From a bacterium (GTDB taxonomy: Bacteria > Verrucomicrobiota > Verrucomicrobiia > Limisphaerales > UBA11358), in NCBI GenBank assembly GCA_021817945.1, contig JAKAFL010000007.1:1-64000 (forward strand): DNA of 64,000 nt, given 5' to 3'. The translations under genes and the position numbers were made by a program. Positions within the stretch are counted from its first letter, which is position 1, and every line of letters begins with the position of its first letter. A model generated the notes under the pieces. It was given only the letters and a program-made list of their open reading frames with translations, did not search any database and was not told the origin of the DNA. This document shows positions 53,239 to 62,567 of this stretch, piece after piece.

Positions 53239-54198
53239 TTATGTTTGCCAGAAGGGGCAGCGCACCCAGTGGCCCGGCTCAACTTCCAGCAGCGAGGGCG
53301 GTTGGGCTGAACATTCGGGTCGGGCAATGGGGCAGCGCGGGCTGAAGCGGCAACCCGTCGGAAATTGCCCGATGCGCGGCACGTTGCCAGGTATGGTGGG
53401 CAAACGAGTGGCTGTGGAGCGCAGCTTGGGCACTGAATTCATCAAGGCCCGTGTGTAGGGATGAAGCGGGCGTGCCAATAAGTCTGCGGTGGCCGCTAAT
53501 TCCACCACCTGCCCGCCGTACATCACGGCCACCCGGTCCGCTATCTCCCCCACAATCCCCAGGTTATGAGTGATGAGCAGGATGGCCATGCCCAAACGTT
53601 GCTTCAGGTCTCGAAGCAAATCCATGATTTGCGCCTGGATGGTCACATCCAGGGCGGTGGTGGGCTCATCCGCCACCAGAAGCCGGGGTTCGCTGGCCAG
53701 CGCCATGGCGATCATCACCCTCTGCTGCATGCCGCCGGACATTTCAAAGGGATAGTTGCGCAGCCTCGATTCCGGCGCGGGGATGCCAACCAGCTTCAAT
53801 AGGCGAATAACTTCGGTGTCGGTCGCTTTTTCCGGGCGATGCAATTTTAGCGACTCCTTGATCTGGTTGCCCACCCGGAACACCGGATTCAGGGATGCGC
53901 CGGGGTCCTGAAAAATGTAACTCACTGCGCCGCCCCGGATTCGGCGGAGTTCTTCGGGTGACATTTCAAGGGTGTTTCGGCCTTCCAGGAGTATTTGTCC
54001 CCCCACATAATGGGCCGGTGGAGACGGCACCAGTTGAGCGATGGAAAGCGCGGTCACACTTTTGCCGCATCCGCTCTCGCCCACCAGACAGACCGTCTCG
54101 CCTTGCTTCAGGGTGAGCGAAACCCCGTCCAAGGCCCGGGCTGCCTCGGTGCCGCGGCCAAAGTCGAGTTGAAGGTCCTTGATTTCCAGAAGGTTCAT
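53239..54198 (-). CDS. oppD: Peptide ABC transporter ATP-binding protein (OppD/DppD type)
   Basis: 319 residues from the ATG at 54198 ([16 protein letters not shown]); the frame is open to 54342 but the extra part overlaps the end of the permease gene and lacks family character. Walker A is GESGCGKS, the signature is [12 protein letters not shown], Walker B is [14 protein letters not shown] and the switch His is in LLITHNLG. The C-terminal oligopeptide-specific extension includes [12 protein letters not shown] and the iron-sulfur-like Cys pattern [14 protein letters not shown]. It energises import of di- or oligopeptides together with the two permeases upstream. A second ATPase (OppF) is not next to it. 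Confidence 0.93.
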   Translation of the reverse strand: MNLLEIKDLQLDFGRGTEAARALDGVSLTLKQGETVCLVGESGCGKSVTALSIAQLVPSPPAHYVGGQILLEGRNTLEMSPEELRRIRGGAVSYIFQDPGASLNPVFRVGNQIKESLKLHRPEKATDTEVIRLLKLVGIPAPESRLRNYPFEMSGGMQQRVMIAMALASEPRLLVADEPTTALDVTIQAQIMDLLRDLKQRLGMAILLITHNLGIVGEIADRVAVMYGGQVVELAATADLLARPLHPYTRALMNSVPKLRSTATRLPTIPGNVPRIGQFPTGCRFSPRCPIARPECSAQPPSLLEVEPGHWVRCPFWQT

Positions 54199-54208
54199 GA
54201 AGTGGAGA

Positions 54209-55294
54209 TTATAATTTGGTGTCTGCGGCATCACGCAGGCCATCGCCCAGGAAGTTGAAGGCCAGCACGGTGATGAAAATGGCGGCGCCGGGGGCCAGGA
54301 GCCATGGAAAATCACGGAGGTATTCCGTGTTTTGTGCCGCATTGAGCATCAAACCCCAGCTTGCGCTGGGTTCCTGGATGCCCACGCCCAGGTAGCTCAA
54401 ATCCACCTCGCCCAATATGTAATAGGGCACGCTCAAGGTGGCTGCCACAATGACGTAGGAAAAAGTATTGGGCAGAACGTGGCGCAGGATGATTTTCAGG
54501 TGGGATTGGCCCAGTCCTCGAGCCGCCAGCACAAAAGGTTGTTCGCACAGTGAAAGGGTCATGCCCCGAATGACCCGGGCCATGCCCGCCCAGCGGATGA
54601 AACTATAAATAATGATGATGATGCCGTAAACCTGCGCGGAACTGATGCCCGCCGGGAATGTGTTGCGCAAGGCGATGACCATGTACAGGGTGGGCACCGA
54701 CATGATCAACTCGCACCAACGCATTATGAATTGGTCCGTTGCCCCGCCGAAATAACCAGAAATGCCGCCCAGCAGCATCCCCAGTGAAAAAGAAATGAGA
54801 ATGCCCACGAGACCGATGGACAGGGATATTTCAGAGCCATACAACAGGCGGGAGAAAATATCCCGGCCAAATTGGTCCGTCCCCAAAAGCTAAACGGGGT
54901 ATTGATCATCGCCTGTGCCAAACAAATGAATTTTCAGGGGAATCAAACCCAGGAGCCGGTAAGGAGCCCCGCTTATCATGAAATGAAGCGGGCAGGTGTC
55001 GCCAGAAACCTTTTTGTAGGCAAAATCGCCGGAAACAGATTCGTAACGGGGAACGACCAGGCGCAATCCTTTAAACTCCGGCCAGATGGGGGGGTGGAAA
55101 AACCGGGCCCGATCCTGCCTCACGGCGTCGTAGGGGGCAATGAAACCGGCGAGAATGGCCGAAGTGTACAGCACCGCCAGGAGGCAGCCGCCGAACATGG
55201 CAATTTTGCGTTTGCGCAGCCGCCGCCAGAAAAGCTGTCCCGGGGACAGAGGCTGGGCGGAGAGTCTGGCAGGGGATGAATCCGTTGTCTCCAT
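54209..55294 (-). pseudogene. oppC: Peptide ABC transporter permease OppC/DppC, interrupted by an in-frame TAG
   Basis: Two pieces in the same frame make one OppC-like permease. The first (55294-54890) has the N-terminal region with one membrane helix (IAMFGGCLLAVLYTSAILAG) and the periplasmic stretch ending DDQYPV. Then comes TAG at 54892-54890, and the frame continues LLGTDQFGRDIFSRLLYGS through five more helices and the permease motif (AARGLGQSHLKIILRHVLPN) to 54209. LGTDQFGRD normally sits inside the OppC protein, so the stop breaks a single gene; no frameshift is needed. Possible explanations are a recent nonsense mutation, amber readthrough, internal re-initiation at the TTG at 54886, or a sequencing error. 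Without the first helix, the second piece alone is unlikely to be fully functional. Confidence 0.85.
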
Positions 55295-55297
55295 GTG

Positions 55298-56263
55298 TTA
55301 TTTGAGTCGGATCCGCGGATCGCTCCAGGCCAGCAGCAGGTCGGCCACAAAATTTCCAGCCACCAGCAGGATGGTGGCCATCATGACACAATCCACCACC
55401 ACATAAGAATCCTTTTGGAAGAAGGCTTCCATGGTGAGGCGGCCTAATCCGGGCCAGGCCATGATGTTTTCCACGATGAAAGCGCCGCTTAGGAGCCCGG
55501 CCAGGGAATAGCCGAACATGGTAAGCAGGGGGTTGATGGCATTGCGGAGTGCGTGTTTGTAAACCACCCAAAATGGAGTCATGCCGCGCGCCCGGGCGGC
55601 CACCACGTACTCGGCGCGCAGGGTGTCGAGAAGGTTGCCTCGCATTTGCCGCATGATGCCGGCGAGGTCTGCGGCTGCCAGTACCACGGCAGGCAGGACA
55701 AGGTGCTTGAGATAATCCAGGCATTGGCCCCACGGACCCATGAGGTCATGCACAGGGCTGGTGGCGCCCCCCACTGGAAACCATCCGGTGGCGGCCGCAA
55801 ACCACAAGGCCAGAAGCGCCAGCAAAATATCGGGAATGGAAAGCCCGGCAAAAGCCACCATCGCGCACGCATGGTCCACCCATGAGCCTCGGGCCACCGC
55901 CGCGCGGATGCCCAATGGAATGGCCACCGCCCAAGCCAGGATCAACGCCGCAAACGACAGCAAAAAAGTGTTCCATAACCGGCCCAAAATCAGGGATGTC
56001 GCAGGTATTTTATAAGCCATGGAATACCCCAGGTCCCCCATCGCCGCATTCTTTAACCAGTAAAAATATTGCACATACCAGGGCTGGTCCAAATGGTACC
56101 TCGCCTTCAAATGTGCGATCGTTTCAGGGGAGATTTGGGGGTTCTGGGACAGCGCGGTGAAGTAATCGCCCGGGGAAAGCGACATCAGAAGAAACGTCAG
56201 CATGGACACCCCTATCAGAAGGGGAATCATATGAAGTAAACGCTTGGCCAAATATTTCAGCAT
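55298..56263 (-). CDS. oppB: Peptide ABC transporter permease OppB/DppB
   Basis: 321 residues from the ATG at 56263 (MLKYLAKRLLHMIPLLIGVS), the standard N-terminal helix of the family. The TDQPWYVQYFYWLK-like region (YHLDQPWYVQYFYWL), GDLGYSM and the cytoplasmic EAA loop (YVVAARARGMTPFWVVYKHALRNA) are all present, with about six membrane helices. It pairs with OppC to form the inner-membrane channel. The stop lies 3 nt before the oppC start, so the genes are co-transcribed in the order oppB, oppC, oppD. The open frame extends to 56605, but that part overlaps the divergent binding-protein gene and is not believed. Confidence 0.93.
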   Translation of the reverse strand: MLKYLAKRLLHMIPLLIGVSMLTFLLMSLSPGDYFTALSQNPQISPETIAHLKARYHLDQPWYVQYFYWLKNAAMGDLGYSMAYKIPATSLILGRLWNTFLLSFAALILAWAVAIPLGIRAAVARGSWVDHACAMVAFAGLSIPDILLALLALWFAAATGWFPVGGATSPVHDLMGPWGQCLDYLKHLVLPAVVLAAADLAGIMRQMRGNLLDTLRAEYVVAARARGMTPFWVVYKHALRNAINPLLTMFGYSLAGLLSGAFIVENIMAWPGLGRLTMEAFFQKDSYVVVDCVMMATILLVAGNFVADLLLAWSDPRIRLK

Positions 56264-56362
56264 CGCCGCGGCAGGTGCATCCTCGCAAATAACTGTCGGG
56301 CACGCGATAAAAAATTCCATTTTAGCCGTTCCAAAGCAGCGGTTCTGGATATTATTGCGCTC

Positions 56363-58144
56363 ATGAAGCGATATTTTTTGACCGGACTTTGGGTGGGAGT
56401 TTCCGCTTTTTGGCTGTCGGGCTGCGGCGGGTCCGCTCCCTCCTCGTCCGTTCCCGCCGAGGCACCCCTGGCGCAGCCGCCTTTGCAGGCACCCTGCTCG
56501 CCCGGGCAATCTGGTGGACGCTTGATCATTTCCACCTTTGGTGATCCCAAGACCTTCAACCCCATCACCGGCAATGAGCAATCTTCCGAGGAAATATACC
56601 GCCACCTCTTTTCCAGCCTCACCGGTCTGGATTCACCCTCCCAGACCGTGCTGCCCCAGCTCGCCTATGCCTGGACCAATTCGCCCGATGGCAGGACCTG
56701 GATTTTTTATTTGCGCAAAAACCTGCGCTGGAGTGACGGCCAGCCGCTGAATGCCGATGATGTGGTTTTTACCTGGAACGATGTGATTTACAACCCGGAC
56801 ATTGACAATGTGGTGCGGGATGCCTTCATCATCCAGGGAAAAAAGTTCGTGGTCACCAAGTTGGATGACCTGACCATTCAAGTGCAGACGCCCCAGGTTT
56901 ATGCCCCGTTCCTGATCAATTTTGGCGGGGTGCCCATCCTGCCCAGGCATGTGCTGGATTCTGCCGTTCAGCAAAAAACATTCACCTCCGCCTATGGGGT
57001 GGATTGGGACCCGGCCCGCATCGTGGGTTCAGGTCCGTTTCGCCTCAAAAGTTATGCCCCGGCGCAAACCCTGTTGCTGGAACGCAATCCTTATTTTTTT
57101 GAGGTGGACCAAAAAGGAACCCGGCTGCCCTACTTTGACAATATTGTTTACACCATTGTGCCGGACATGAACGCCCTTTCGCTGAGGTTCCTGAGTGGTG
57201 AAAGTGACGTGGATGATTTCATACCGCCCTATGAATACGATCATTACAAGACGGCGGCGGATGCGGGCAAATTGACCCTGCTGGAACCTGGGATTGGGTT
57301 GGAGACGGCCTTTTTCTGGTTCAATGAAAACACCAACATGGACCAATCAGGAAAGCCCCTGGTGGACCCGGTGAAACTGAAATGGTTCCGGGACAAGCGA
57401 TTCCGGCAAGCTTGTTCCTATGCCATTGACCGTCAATCCATCGTGGACTCGGTTTACAGCGGCAGGGCGGTGCCCAATTACGGGTTCGTGACGCCCGGCA
57501 ACCGAAAATGGTATGACCCGGACACGATGAAATACCCCCACGATCCGGCGCGCGCCCTGGCCTTGCTGAAAGAGATGGGCATTGAAAAGCGCAACGGGGA
57601 TGATTTTCTCACTGATGCGGATGGGAACAAGGTCGAGTTTGTCCTGAACACCAACACCGGAAATGGCGCCCGGGAAAAAACCGCCGTGCTCATTCAGAAC
57701 GACCTTCAAAAAATCGGCATGCAGGTGGTCGTGCAATCCATTGAATTCAACAGCCTGGTGGAGAAGGTTGATGTCAGCCACGAATACGAATGCGTGTTGC
57801 TGGGGTTGGGGGGCGGCAGCACTGACCCTTCGGACAGCATGAATGTGGTCAAGTCCAGCGGGTTCACCCACCAATGGTTTCCGAGGCAGCAAACTCCCTC
57901 CACCCCGTGGGAGGCCCGTCTGGATGAGTTGATGGATGCCCAGAACTGCACGCTCGACGATGCGCAGCGCCACAAGGATTTCAACGAGGTGCAGTCCATC
58001 CTGGCAGAGGAGGTGCCCATGATTTACACCGTGACACCCTATTATTATGCGGCGGTGCGAAACAACCTGGCCAATGTCCGTGCGACAGCCCTGAGCAGTT
58101 ACCGGGCAACTTGGAACATCGAGGAATTGTTCTTCAAACCATGA
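56363..58144 (+). CDS. oppA: Peptide-binding lipoprotein (SBP family 5, OppA/DppA type)
   Basis: 593 residues. The signal peptide MKRYFLTGLWVGVSAFWLSG is followed by Cys21, a lipobox (LSGC), so the protein is membrane-anchored by lipid outside the cytoplasm. Family 5 landmarks follow: FGDPKTFNPITG, a DGRTWIFYLRKNLRWSDGQP motif, ADDVVFTWND, and FRLKSYAPAQTLLLERNPYF. It captures peptides (or other small solutes) for the OppBCD importer encoded divergently 99 bp away. A TATTAT box lies 7 nt before the ATG with no Shine-Dalgarno sequence, suggesting a very short or absent leader. Ligand specificity cannot be read from the sequence. Confidence 0.92.
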   Translation: MKRYFLTGLWVGVSAFWLSGCGGSAPSSSVPAEAPLAQPPLQAPCSPGQSGGRLIISTFGDPKTFNPITGNEQSSEEIYRHLFSSLTGLDSPSQTVLPQLAYAWTNSPDGRTWIFYLRKNLRWSDGQPLNADDVVFTWNDVIYNPDIDNVVRDAFIIQGKKFVVTKLDDLTIQVQTPQVYAPFLINFGGVPILPRHVLDSAVQQKTFTSAYGVDWDPARIVGSGPFRLKSYAPAQTLLLERNPYFFEVDQKGTRLPYFDNIVYTIVPDMNALSLRFLSGESDVDDFIPPYEYDHYKTAADAGKLTLLEPGIGLETAFFWFNENTNMDQSGKPLVDPVKLKWFRDKRFRQACSYAIDRQSIVDSVYSGRAVPNYGFVTPGNRKWYDPDTMKYPHDPARALALLKEMGIEKRNGDDFLTDADGNKVEFVLNTNTGNGAREKTAVLIQNDLQKIGMQVVVQSIEFNSLVEKVDVSHEYECVLLGLGGGSTDPSDSMNVVKSSGFTHQWFPRQQTPSTPWEARLDELMDAQNCTLDDAQRHKDFNEVQSILAEEVPMIYTVTPYYYAAVRNNLANVRATALSSYRATWNIEELFFKP

Positions 58145-58158
58145 CTAGCCCGGATTTT

Positions 58159-58794
58159 TCAAGAAAGACCAAAAACCCCCGCCAGGATGGACAAGGTTCC
58201 ACCGACAGCGCCAGCCAGCAACACCCGCACCAGTGGGACCTGAAGAATAATGATGACCAGGATGAATCCAAAGCGGGCAAAGGTCATGTAGGTTTCCCAA
58301 GTCATTCCAATGGCCAGCCGTAGCAGGTGGGAACCATCCAGGGGTGGTATGGGAATGAGGTTGAAAAAGCACAGGACCAGACTCAACTCGGCAGCCTGCA
58401 AACAATAGTCCACCACTCCCGGAGCTTGGAAGACAGCCGCCGCCTTGGCCACGGCAACCAGGAGGATTGCCAAAATGAGGTTCATTCCCGGACCTGCCAG
58501 GGTGACAAAGGCCTCATCGCGCTCTGGGTGGTTAAATTGGGTGGGGTTCACCGGTACCGGTCTGGCCCAGCCCACCAAAAACCTGCCCATGCCCGCAGGC
58601 AAAAAAATCATCGCCAGGGGCAGCAGAACGGTGCCGATGGGGTCAATATGCGCCAGCGGGTTGAGCGTCAGGCGTCCTTGCAGGCGGGCCGTGTCATCCC
58701 CGCACTTCCAGGCCATCCAGGCATGGCCAAACTCGTGAAAGGTGAGCAGGCTTACCAGCATGAGATATTGAATCAGGCCATCAGCTATGTTCAT
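58159..58794 (-). CDS. M50-family (site-2 protease-like) membrane metalloprotease
   Basis: 211 residues from the ATG at 58794; an ATG at 58827 would add 11. The zinc-binding HEFGH lies in the first helix region (LLTFHEFGHAWMAWKCGD), and the second conserved site NLIPIPPLDGSHLL supplies the catalytic Asp. Additional features are LNPLAHIDPIGT and RPVPVNP, typical of short, soluble-domain-free M50 proteins. Five or so membrane helices are expected. Such minimal S2P-like proteases cleave within membranes; their substrates are generally unknown. The gene converges with the lipoprotein gene, whose stop lies 14 bp away. Confidence 0.9.
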   Translation of the reverse strand: MNIADGLIQYLMLVSLLTFHEFGHAWMAWKCGDDTARLQGRLTLNPLAHIDPIGTVLLPLAMIFLPAGMGRFLVGWARPVPVNPTQFNHPERDEAFVTLAGPGMNLILAILLVAVAKAAAVFQAPGVVDYCLQAAELSLVLCFFNLIPIPPLDGSHLLRLAIGMTWETYMTFARFGFILVIIILQVPLVRVLLAGAVGGTLSILAGVFGLS

Positions 58795-58910
58795 GGCGGT
58801 CCAGCGTAGCAGCAAATCGGTCCCCAAGTCGAGTTTGCAAGATTGGGAGTTCGTGAATTTGCCTTGGCTGAAGGGGGAATTCCGGCCATCCTTTTCAAAA
58901 ATTGCAAACT

Positions 58911-59681
58911 ATGTCAATCCTCGCTGGAAAAACCGGTATCGTGTTTGGTGTGGCCAATAAACGCTCCATTGCCTGGGCCATTGCGCAGGCATGGCACAAG
59001 GCGGGCGCCACCCTGGCCTTTACTTACCAGGGCGAACGCCTCAAGGACAATGTCTCCGAACTGGTCGCCACCTTTGGCCCGGACACACTCCTCTTGCCAT
59101 GCGATGTCACCCGGGACGAGGACATTGCCGCCGTTTTTTCCGCCGTGGCGGCCAAACACAGCCGCCTGGACTTGTTATTGCATTCGGTGGCTTATGCCCC
59201 CAAGGACGCTCTGGAGGGTCAATTTGTCAACACCAGCCGCGAGGCCTTCAGAGTGGCCCACGATATCAGCGCCTATTCCCTGGTCGCCCTGGCCCGGGCG
59301 GCCGCCCCGCTCATGACCGAGGGCGGCAGCGTGCTGGCCATGAGTTATTATGGAGCCGAGAAAGTCGTTCCCCATTACAATGTCATGGGCGTGGCAAAAG
59401 CCGCCCTTGAAGCCAGCACGCGTTACCTGGCCTACGACCTCGGTCCCAAAAAAATCCGTGTCAATTGCATCAGCGCCGGTCCGGTCAACACCCTGGCTGC
59501 CCGTGGCATCGCTGGGTTCACGGACATGCTGAAGCACTATGAGGCCCACGCCCCGCTGAAGCGTAATGTTACGGCGGATGAATTGGGAGCCACCGGCACT
59601 TTTCTGGCCAGTGATGGCGCCGCAGCCATTACCGGCCAGGTCCTGTACGTGGATGCCGGTTACCAAATCATGGGCATGTAA
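58911..59681 (+). CDS. fabI: Enoyl-[acyl-carrier-protein] reductase (NADH)
   Basis: 256 residues from the ATG at 58911 (MSILAGKTGIVFGVANKRSI), typical of FabI. The GVANKRSIAWAIA region binds the dinucleotide, HSVAYAPKDALEG follows the NAD loop, and the active site is formed by SYYGAEKVVPHYNVMGVAKA, with the Tyr-six-residues-Lys spacing of the FabI type. The C-terminus (ITGQVLYVDAGYQIMGM) is characteristic. It catalyses the last reduction of fatty-acid elongation. Being a short-chain dehydrogenase with this spacing, it is distinguished from FabG, which uses a Tyr-three-residues-Lys motif. The gene is transcribed away from the M50 gene. Confidence 0.95.
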   Translation: MSILAGKTGIVFGVANKRSIAWAIAQAWHKAGATLAFTYQGERLKDNVSELVATFGPDTLLLPCDVTRDEDIAAVFSAVAAKHSRLDLLLHSVAYAPKDALEGQFVNTSREAFRVAHDISAYSLVALARAAAPLMTEGGSVLAMSYYGAEKVVPHYNVMGVAKAALEASTRYLAYDLGPKKIRVNCISAGPVNTLAARGIAGFTDMLKHYEAHAPLKRNVTADELGATGTFLASDGAAAITGQVLYVDAGYQIMGM

Positions 59682-59780
59682 TTCCCCGCAGCCCCAGGTC
59701 ATCTCCCATCAGGCGCTCCCATCAGCCCTTTGGCAGACCGGGGTTCGCAAGGCTGGCCTGGCCGAACACTGGATCAAAGA

Positions 59781-60383
59781 TTAGTCCGGGCGCTTCATTT
59801 CAAACCGGTCCCCGGTTTTACAATACCAATCCGGCGAAGCCATGCGCCCCACGGTCATGAGACCCTGCGGCAGAATCCGCTGTTTTTCAGGGTCGTAAAA
59901 TCGGTCCTGCACGTGAACATACTTGATCAAGCCTATTACCATGCGGTTCTCCCCTATTTGCAAAGTGCCCCATTCCACGCATTCCAGGCTTGCGGGAGCC
60001 TCAAGGATGCGGGGAGGTTTGACCATTCTGGATGGGGCGGATTGCAGTCCTGCATGGCTCAACTCATTTTCTCCGTGTGGTAGTGAGGCCGCACAGCGGT
60101 TCATGGCTTCGGCCAATGCCTCATCCACCAGGTTGACCACAAATTCATGAGTGGCGCGAATGTTCAGGGCGGTATCCTTGGGAATGCCTGAGTCCCGGTC
60201 GCCCGGCGCAAAGGCGCAGATGGGCGGCCTGGCTCCCATCAGGTTGAAAAAACTGAATGGCGCGGCGTTCACACGCCCATCAGCGCCGATGGTGGTGACC
60301 AGGGCTATTGGGCGTGGTGTGACCAGACTGGCGAGCAACCCATAGGCTCGGTTGGTGGCCAGGGTGTCCAACTTGATTTCCAT
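59781..60383 (-). CDS. Flavin reductase-like FMN-binding protein
   Basis: 200 residues from the ATG at 60383 (MEIKLDTLATNRAYGLLAS). The segments TPRPIALVTTIGADGRVNAAPFSFFN and KDTALNIRATHEFVVNLV match the split-barrel flavin reductase-like domain (DIM6/NTAB type), in which these strands bind FMN. The family includes flavin reductases and FMN-dependent oxidoreductases of unknown substrate. A start at 60437 is open but adds an unremarkable 18 residues. It converges with fabI, and no operon partner is present. Confidence 0.85.
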   Translation of the reverse strand: MEIKLDTLATNRAYGLLASLVTPRPIALVTTIGADGRVNAAPFSFFNLMGARPPICAFAPGDRDSGIPKDTALNIRATHEFVVNLVDEALAEAMNRCAASLPHGENELSHAGLQSAPSRMVKPPRILEAPASLECVEWGTLQIGENRMVIGLIKYVHVQDRFYDPEKQRILPQGLMTVGRMASPDWYCKTGDRFEMKRPD

Positions 60384-60754
60384 GACCGCAGAATAAAACC
60401 TCGCATCCATTCTGACAATTGGAATCCCCGCCACCACAAACGCCTTCCTGATTTCTTCGTTAACACTGACAATGGACTGCGGATTACAAGGTTTACACGG
60501 ATCGTCTGTCTTCCTTGTCAGCCCCGTTCGCGGTAAAAAAACCTTTGCCGAAGGGTTTGCCTGCGCCTGTTTTTCAAGACGCCGTATCGGGTCTATTCAT
60601 TTGGCTTGACGAAAACCAGCCGGTGCGCGAATGATGATTCATCACAATTGAAATGGCGTGCGTTGGCATCAGGGCTGCCCCGGGTTCATCAGCGTAAGGA
60701 TGCCCGCAAGGCCCGCGCGCCACAAACCGGCCCAAACATGAACATCCTGTCCTC
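60384..60754. other. Divergent intergenic region
   Basis: About 370 bp between the flavin reductase-like gene and the GH13 gene. A weak promoter-like pair toward the GH13 gene is TTGACG (60606-60611) with AATGAT (60630-60635) at 18-bp spacing. Nothing else is recognised. Confidence 0.35.
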
Positions 60755-62143
60755 ATGAAAAAAAATTCCATGAATGTCATCATCCTGACCCTTTGCCTTG
60801 GCTTTTGGATGGGTTCCAGCTTGCGGTCCATTGCGGACGAGACCGCGGCTCCCACCACGCGCAATTCCCCCGAGTGGCTCAAGCAATCGGTGGTCTATGA
60901 GGTTTTCCCCAGGAATTTTTCCGAGGCCGGCGATTTGAAATCCATCACCGCACGGCTGGATGAACTGGAGGACCTTGGCGTGAACATATTATGGCTCATG
61001 CCGATTCATCCCACCGGTGAAAAATTTAAAAAAGGGACTTTGGGCAGTCCATTTGCCGTGCGGGATTTTTACGCCATCAACCCGGATTACGGAACCACCA
61101 ATGATTTCAGGGAATTGGTGGACGCGGCGCACGGACATCACATGCGCGTGGTCATGGACGTGGTGGCCGGGCAGACCTCCTGGGACAGTGTCCTGATGCA
61201 GCATCCGGATTTCTACATGAAGGACACCAATGGCGCCATTGTCCCTCCCGATCCTGCGTGGAAGGATGTGGCGGGTTTGAATTATGACAACCCCGAGGTG
61301 CGCCACTACATGATCAACATGATGAAATACTGGCTTGGGGATTTCCATGTGGATGGTTTTCGGTGCGACGTGGCGCCGAATGTTCCGCTGGATTTCTGGG
61401 AGCAGGCCAGGTCGGAGCTGGAGCAGGTCAACCCACAGGTTGTCATTTTGGCGGATGCAGGAGCCAGGCCGGAGCTATTGACCAATGCTTTTGACGTGGA
61501 TTCCTCGTGGAGCATGAATTACGCATTGGACCTGGTCATGACCGGCGCGCAGCCTGCCAGTTACATCCAGGATTCATGGCAGCACACCCAGGCACAGTTT
61601 CCAGCGCACGCCCTGCACCTGCGGTTTACCGATAATCATGAGGAACCCCGCGCCATCGCGCGCTATGGAATGGATGGTGCGCTCGCGGCCCAGGTGCTGA
61701 TGTTGACCCTGGATGGGGTCCCGATGTTTTACAATGGCATGGAAGCGGGCGACGCCACCGAATCCGCCGATCCGGCTTTATTTGAGAAATTACCGATTTT
61801 CTGGCATCCCGGCGGGCGTCCACCCCTGCGCGCCATTTACCATGACCTGATCCAATTGCGCCGCAGCAACCCTGCCTTGTGTGAAGGCTCCGTCCGGTGG
61901 ATTGTCAATTCACAGACCAACAGCGTGCTCAGTTTCCTCAGGCAGGACGATCACGACCAGTTTTTGGTATTGATCAATCTCTCTGGAACTCCCGTGTCAG
62001 GAACCATGGACCTGACGGACCCATCTGGATTCGAGCCGGTCTCCATTGCCAACCGTCCCCCGCCATTGGACTCCAGCCTGCCGGATTTTCAATTGGTCAG
62101 CCACGGCTGGTTTATTTTTCATCGGAAACTGCCTTCACAGTGA
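60755..62143 (+). CDS. Secreted GH13 alpha-amylase-family protein with altered catalytic residues
   Basis: 462 residues with a signal peptide (MKKNSMNVIILTLCLGFWMG). The barrel begins SVVYEVFPRNFSEAGDL. Of the four GH13 signature regions: region I is MDVVAGQTSWDS, with Asp135 but Gln140 where the usual NH His is expected; region II is GFRCDVAP with the nucleophile Asp205; region III is ILADAGA, with Asp234 at the position of the acid/base Glu; region IV is FTDNHEEP, with Glu296 in place of the usual Asp. The fold is clearly GH13, but three key positions differ, so normal hydrolysis is doubtful. A C-terminal beta domain (about 380-462) is present. Repeat A6 starts 4 nt after the stop. Confidence 0.8.
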   Translation: MKKNSMNVIILTLCLGFWMGSSLRSIADETAAPTTRNSPEWLKQSVVYEVFPRNFSEAGDLKSITARLDELEDLGVNILWLMPIHPTGEKFKKGTLGSPFAVRDFYAINPDYGTTNDFRELVDAAHGHHMRVVMDVVAGQTSWDSVLMQHPDFYMKDTNGAIVPPDPAWKDVAGLNYDNPEVRHYMINMMKYWLGDFHVDGFRCDVAPNVPLDFWEQARSELEQVNPQVVILADAGARPELLTNAFDVDSSWSMNYALDLVMTGAQPASYIQDSWQHTQAQFPAHALHLRFTDNHEEPRAIARYGMDGALAAQVLMLTLDGVPMFYNGMEAGDATESADPALFEKLPIFWHPGGRPPLRAIYHDLIQLRRSNPALCEGSVRWIVNSQTNSVLSFLRQDDHDQFLVLINLSGTPVSGTMDLTDPSGFEPVSIANRPPPLDSSLPDFQLVSHGWFIFHRKLPSQ

Positions 62144-62147
62144 TTTG

Positions 62148-62311
62148 AACCCGAAAAACGAAATTTAAAAGGCCAATCCGCCCCAATCTAACGGGCGCGA
62201 ACTCATTGGAAAAATCTCACGAGGCCGCTTCGGGTGTGGTTTCGATTTTTTCAATGAGTTTGCACCAGTATCTTGCCGCATTTTGACCCTTTTCATTTCG
62301 CTTTTGGGGTT
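62148..62311. repeat. Family A palindromic repeat, copy A6
   Basis: Starts AACCCGAAAAACGAAA and ends TTTCGCTTTTGGGGTT. Inner arms CTCATTGGAAAAATC and GATTTTTTCAATGAG pair with one change. It begins 4 nt after the TGA of the GH13 gene. Confidence 0.9.
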
Positions 62312-62567
62312 GATTTGAGTTCGCACTGGCTGTGAGCGAGAACCCCTCTCCCTAACCCTCTCCCCGCGCTTCGCTGGCGGGGCGAGGGAACCAGGGGCGT
62401 TTGGTTGGTTGATGCGTTTGAAAAAGCAGAACAAACGGGGGAACAACTTTGACGCGTGAAAAGTTTAAAAGTCCATCGCCAGCCCACCGTTTTTACTCCC
62501 TCTCCGCCAATTGTATTGGGGGAAAGGGCTGGGGAGAGGTGGCGCTGAGTTTTCCAAATGCGTATTG
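62312..62567. repeat. Family C repeat, copy C-II
   Basis: Nearly identical to C-I at 42443-42698, with scattered single-base changes. It is flanked by A6 and A7, giving a complete A-C-A arrangement. No gene seen. Confidence 0.9.
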
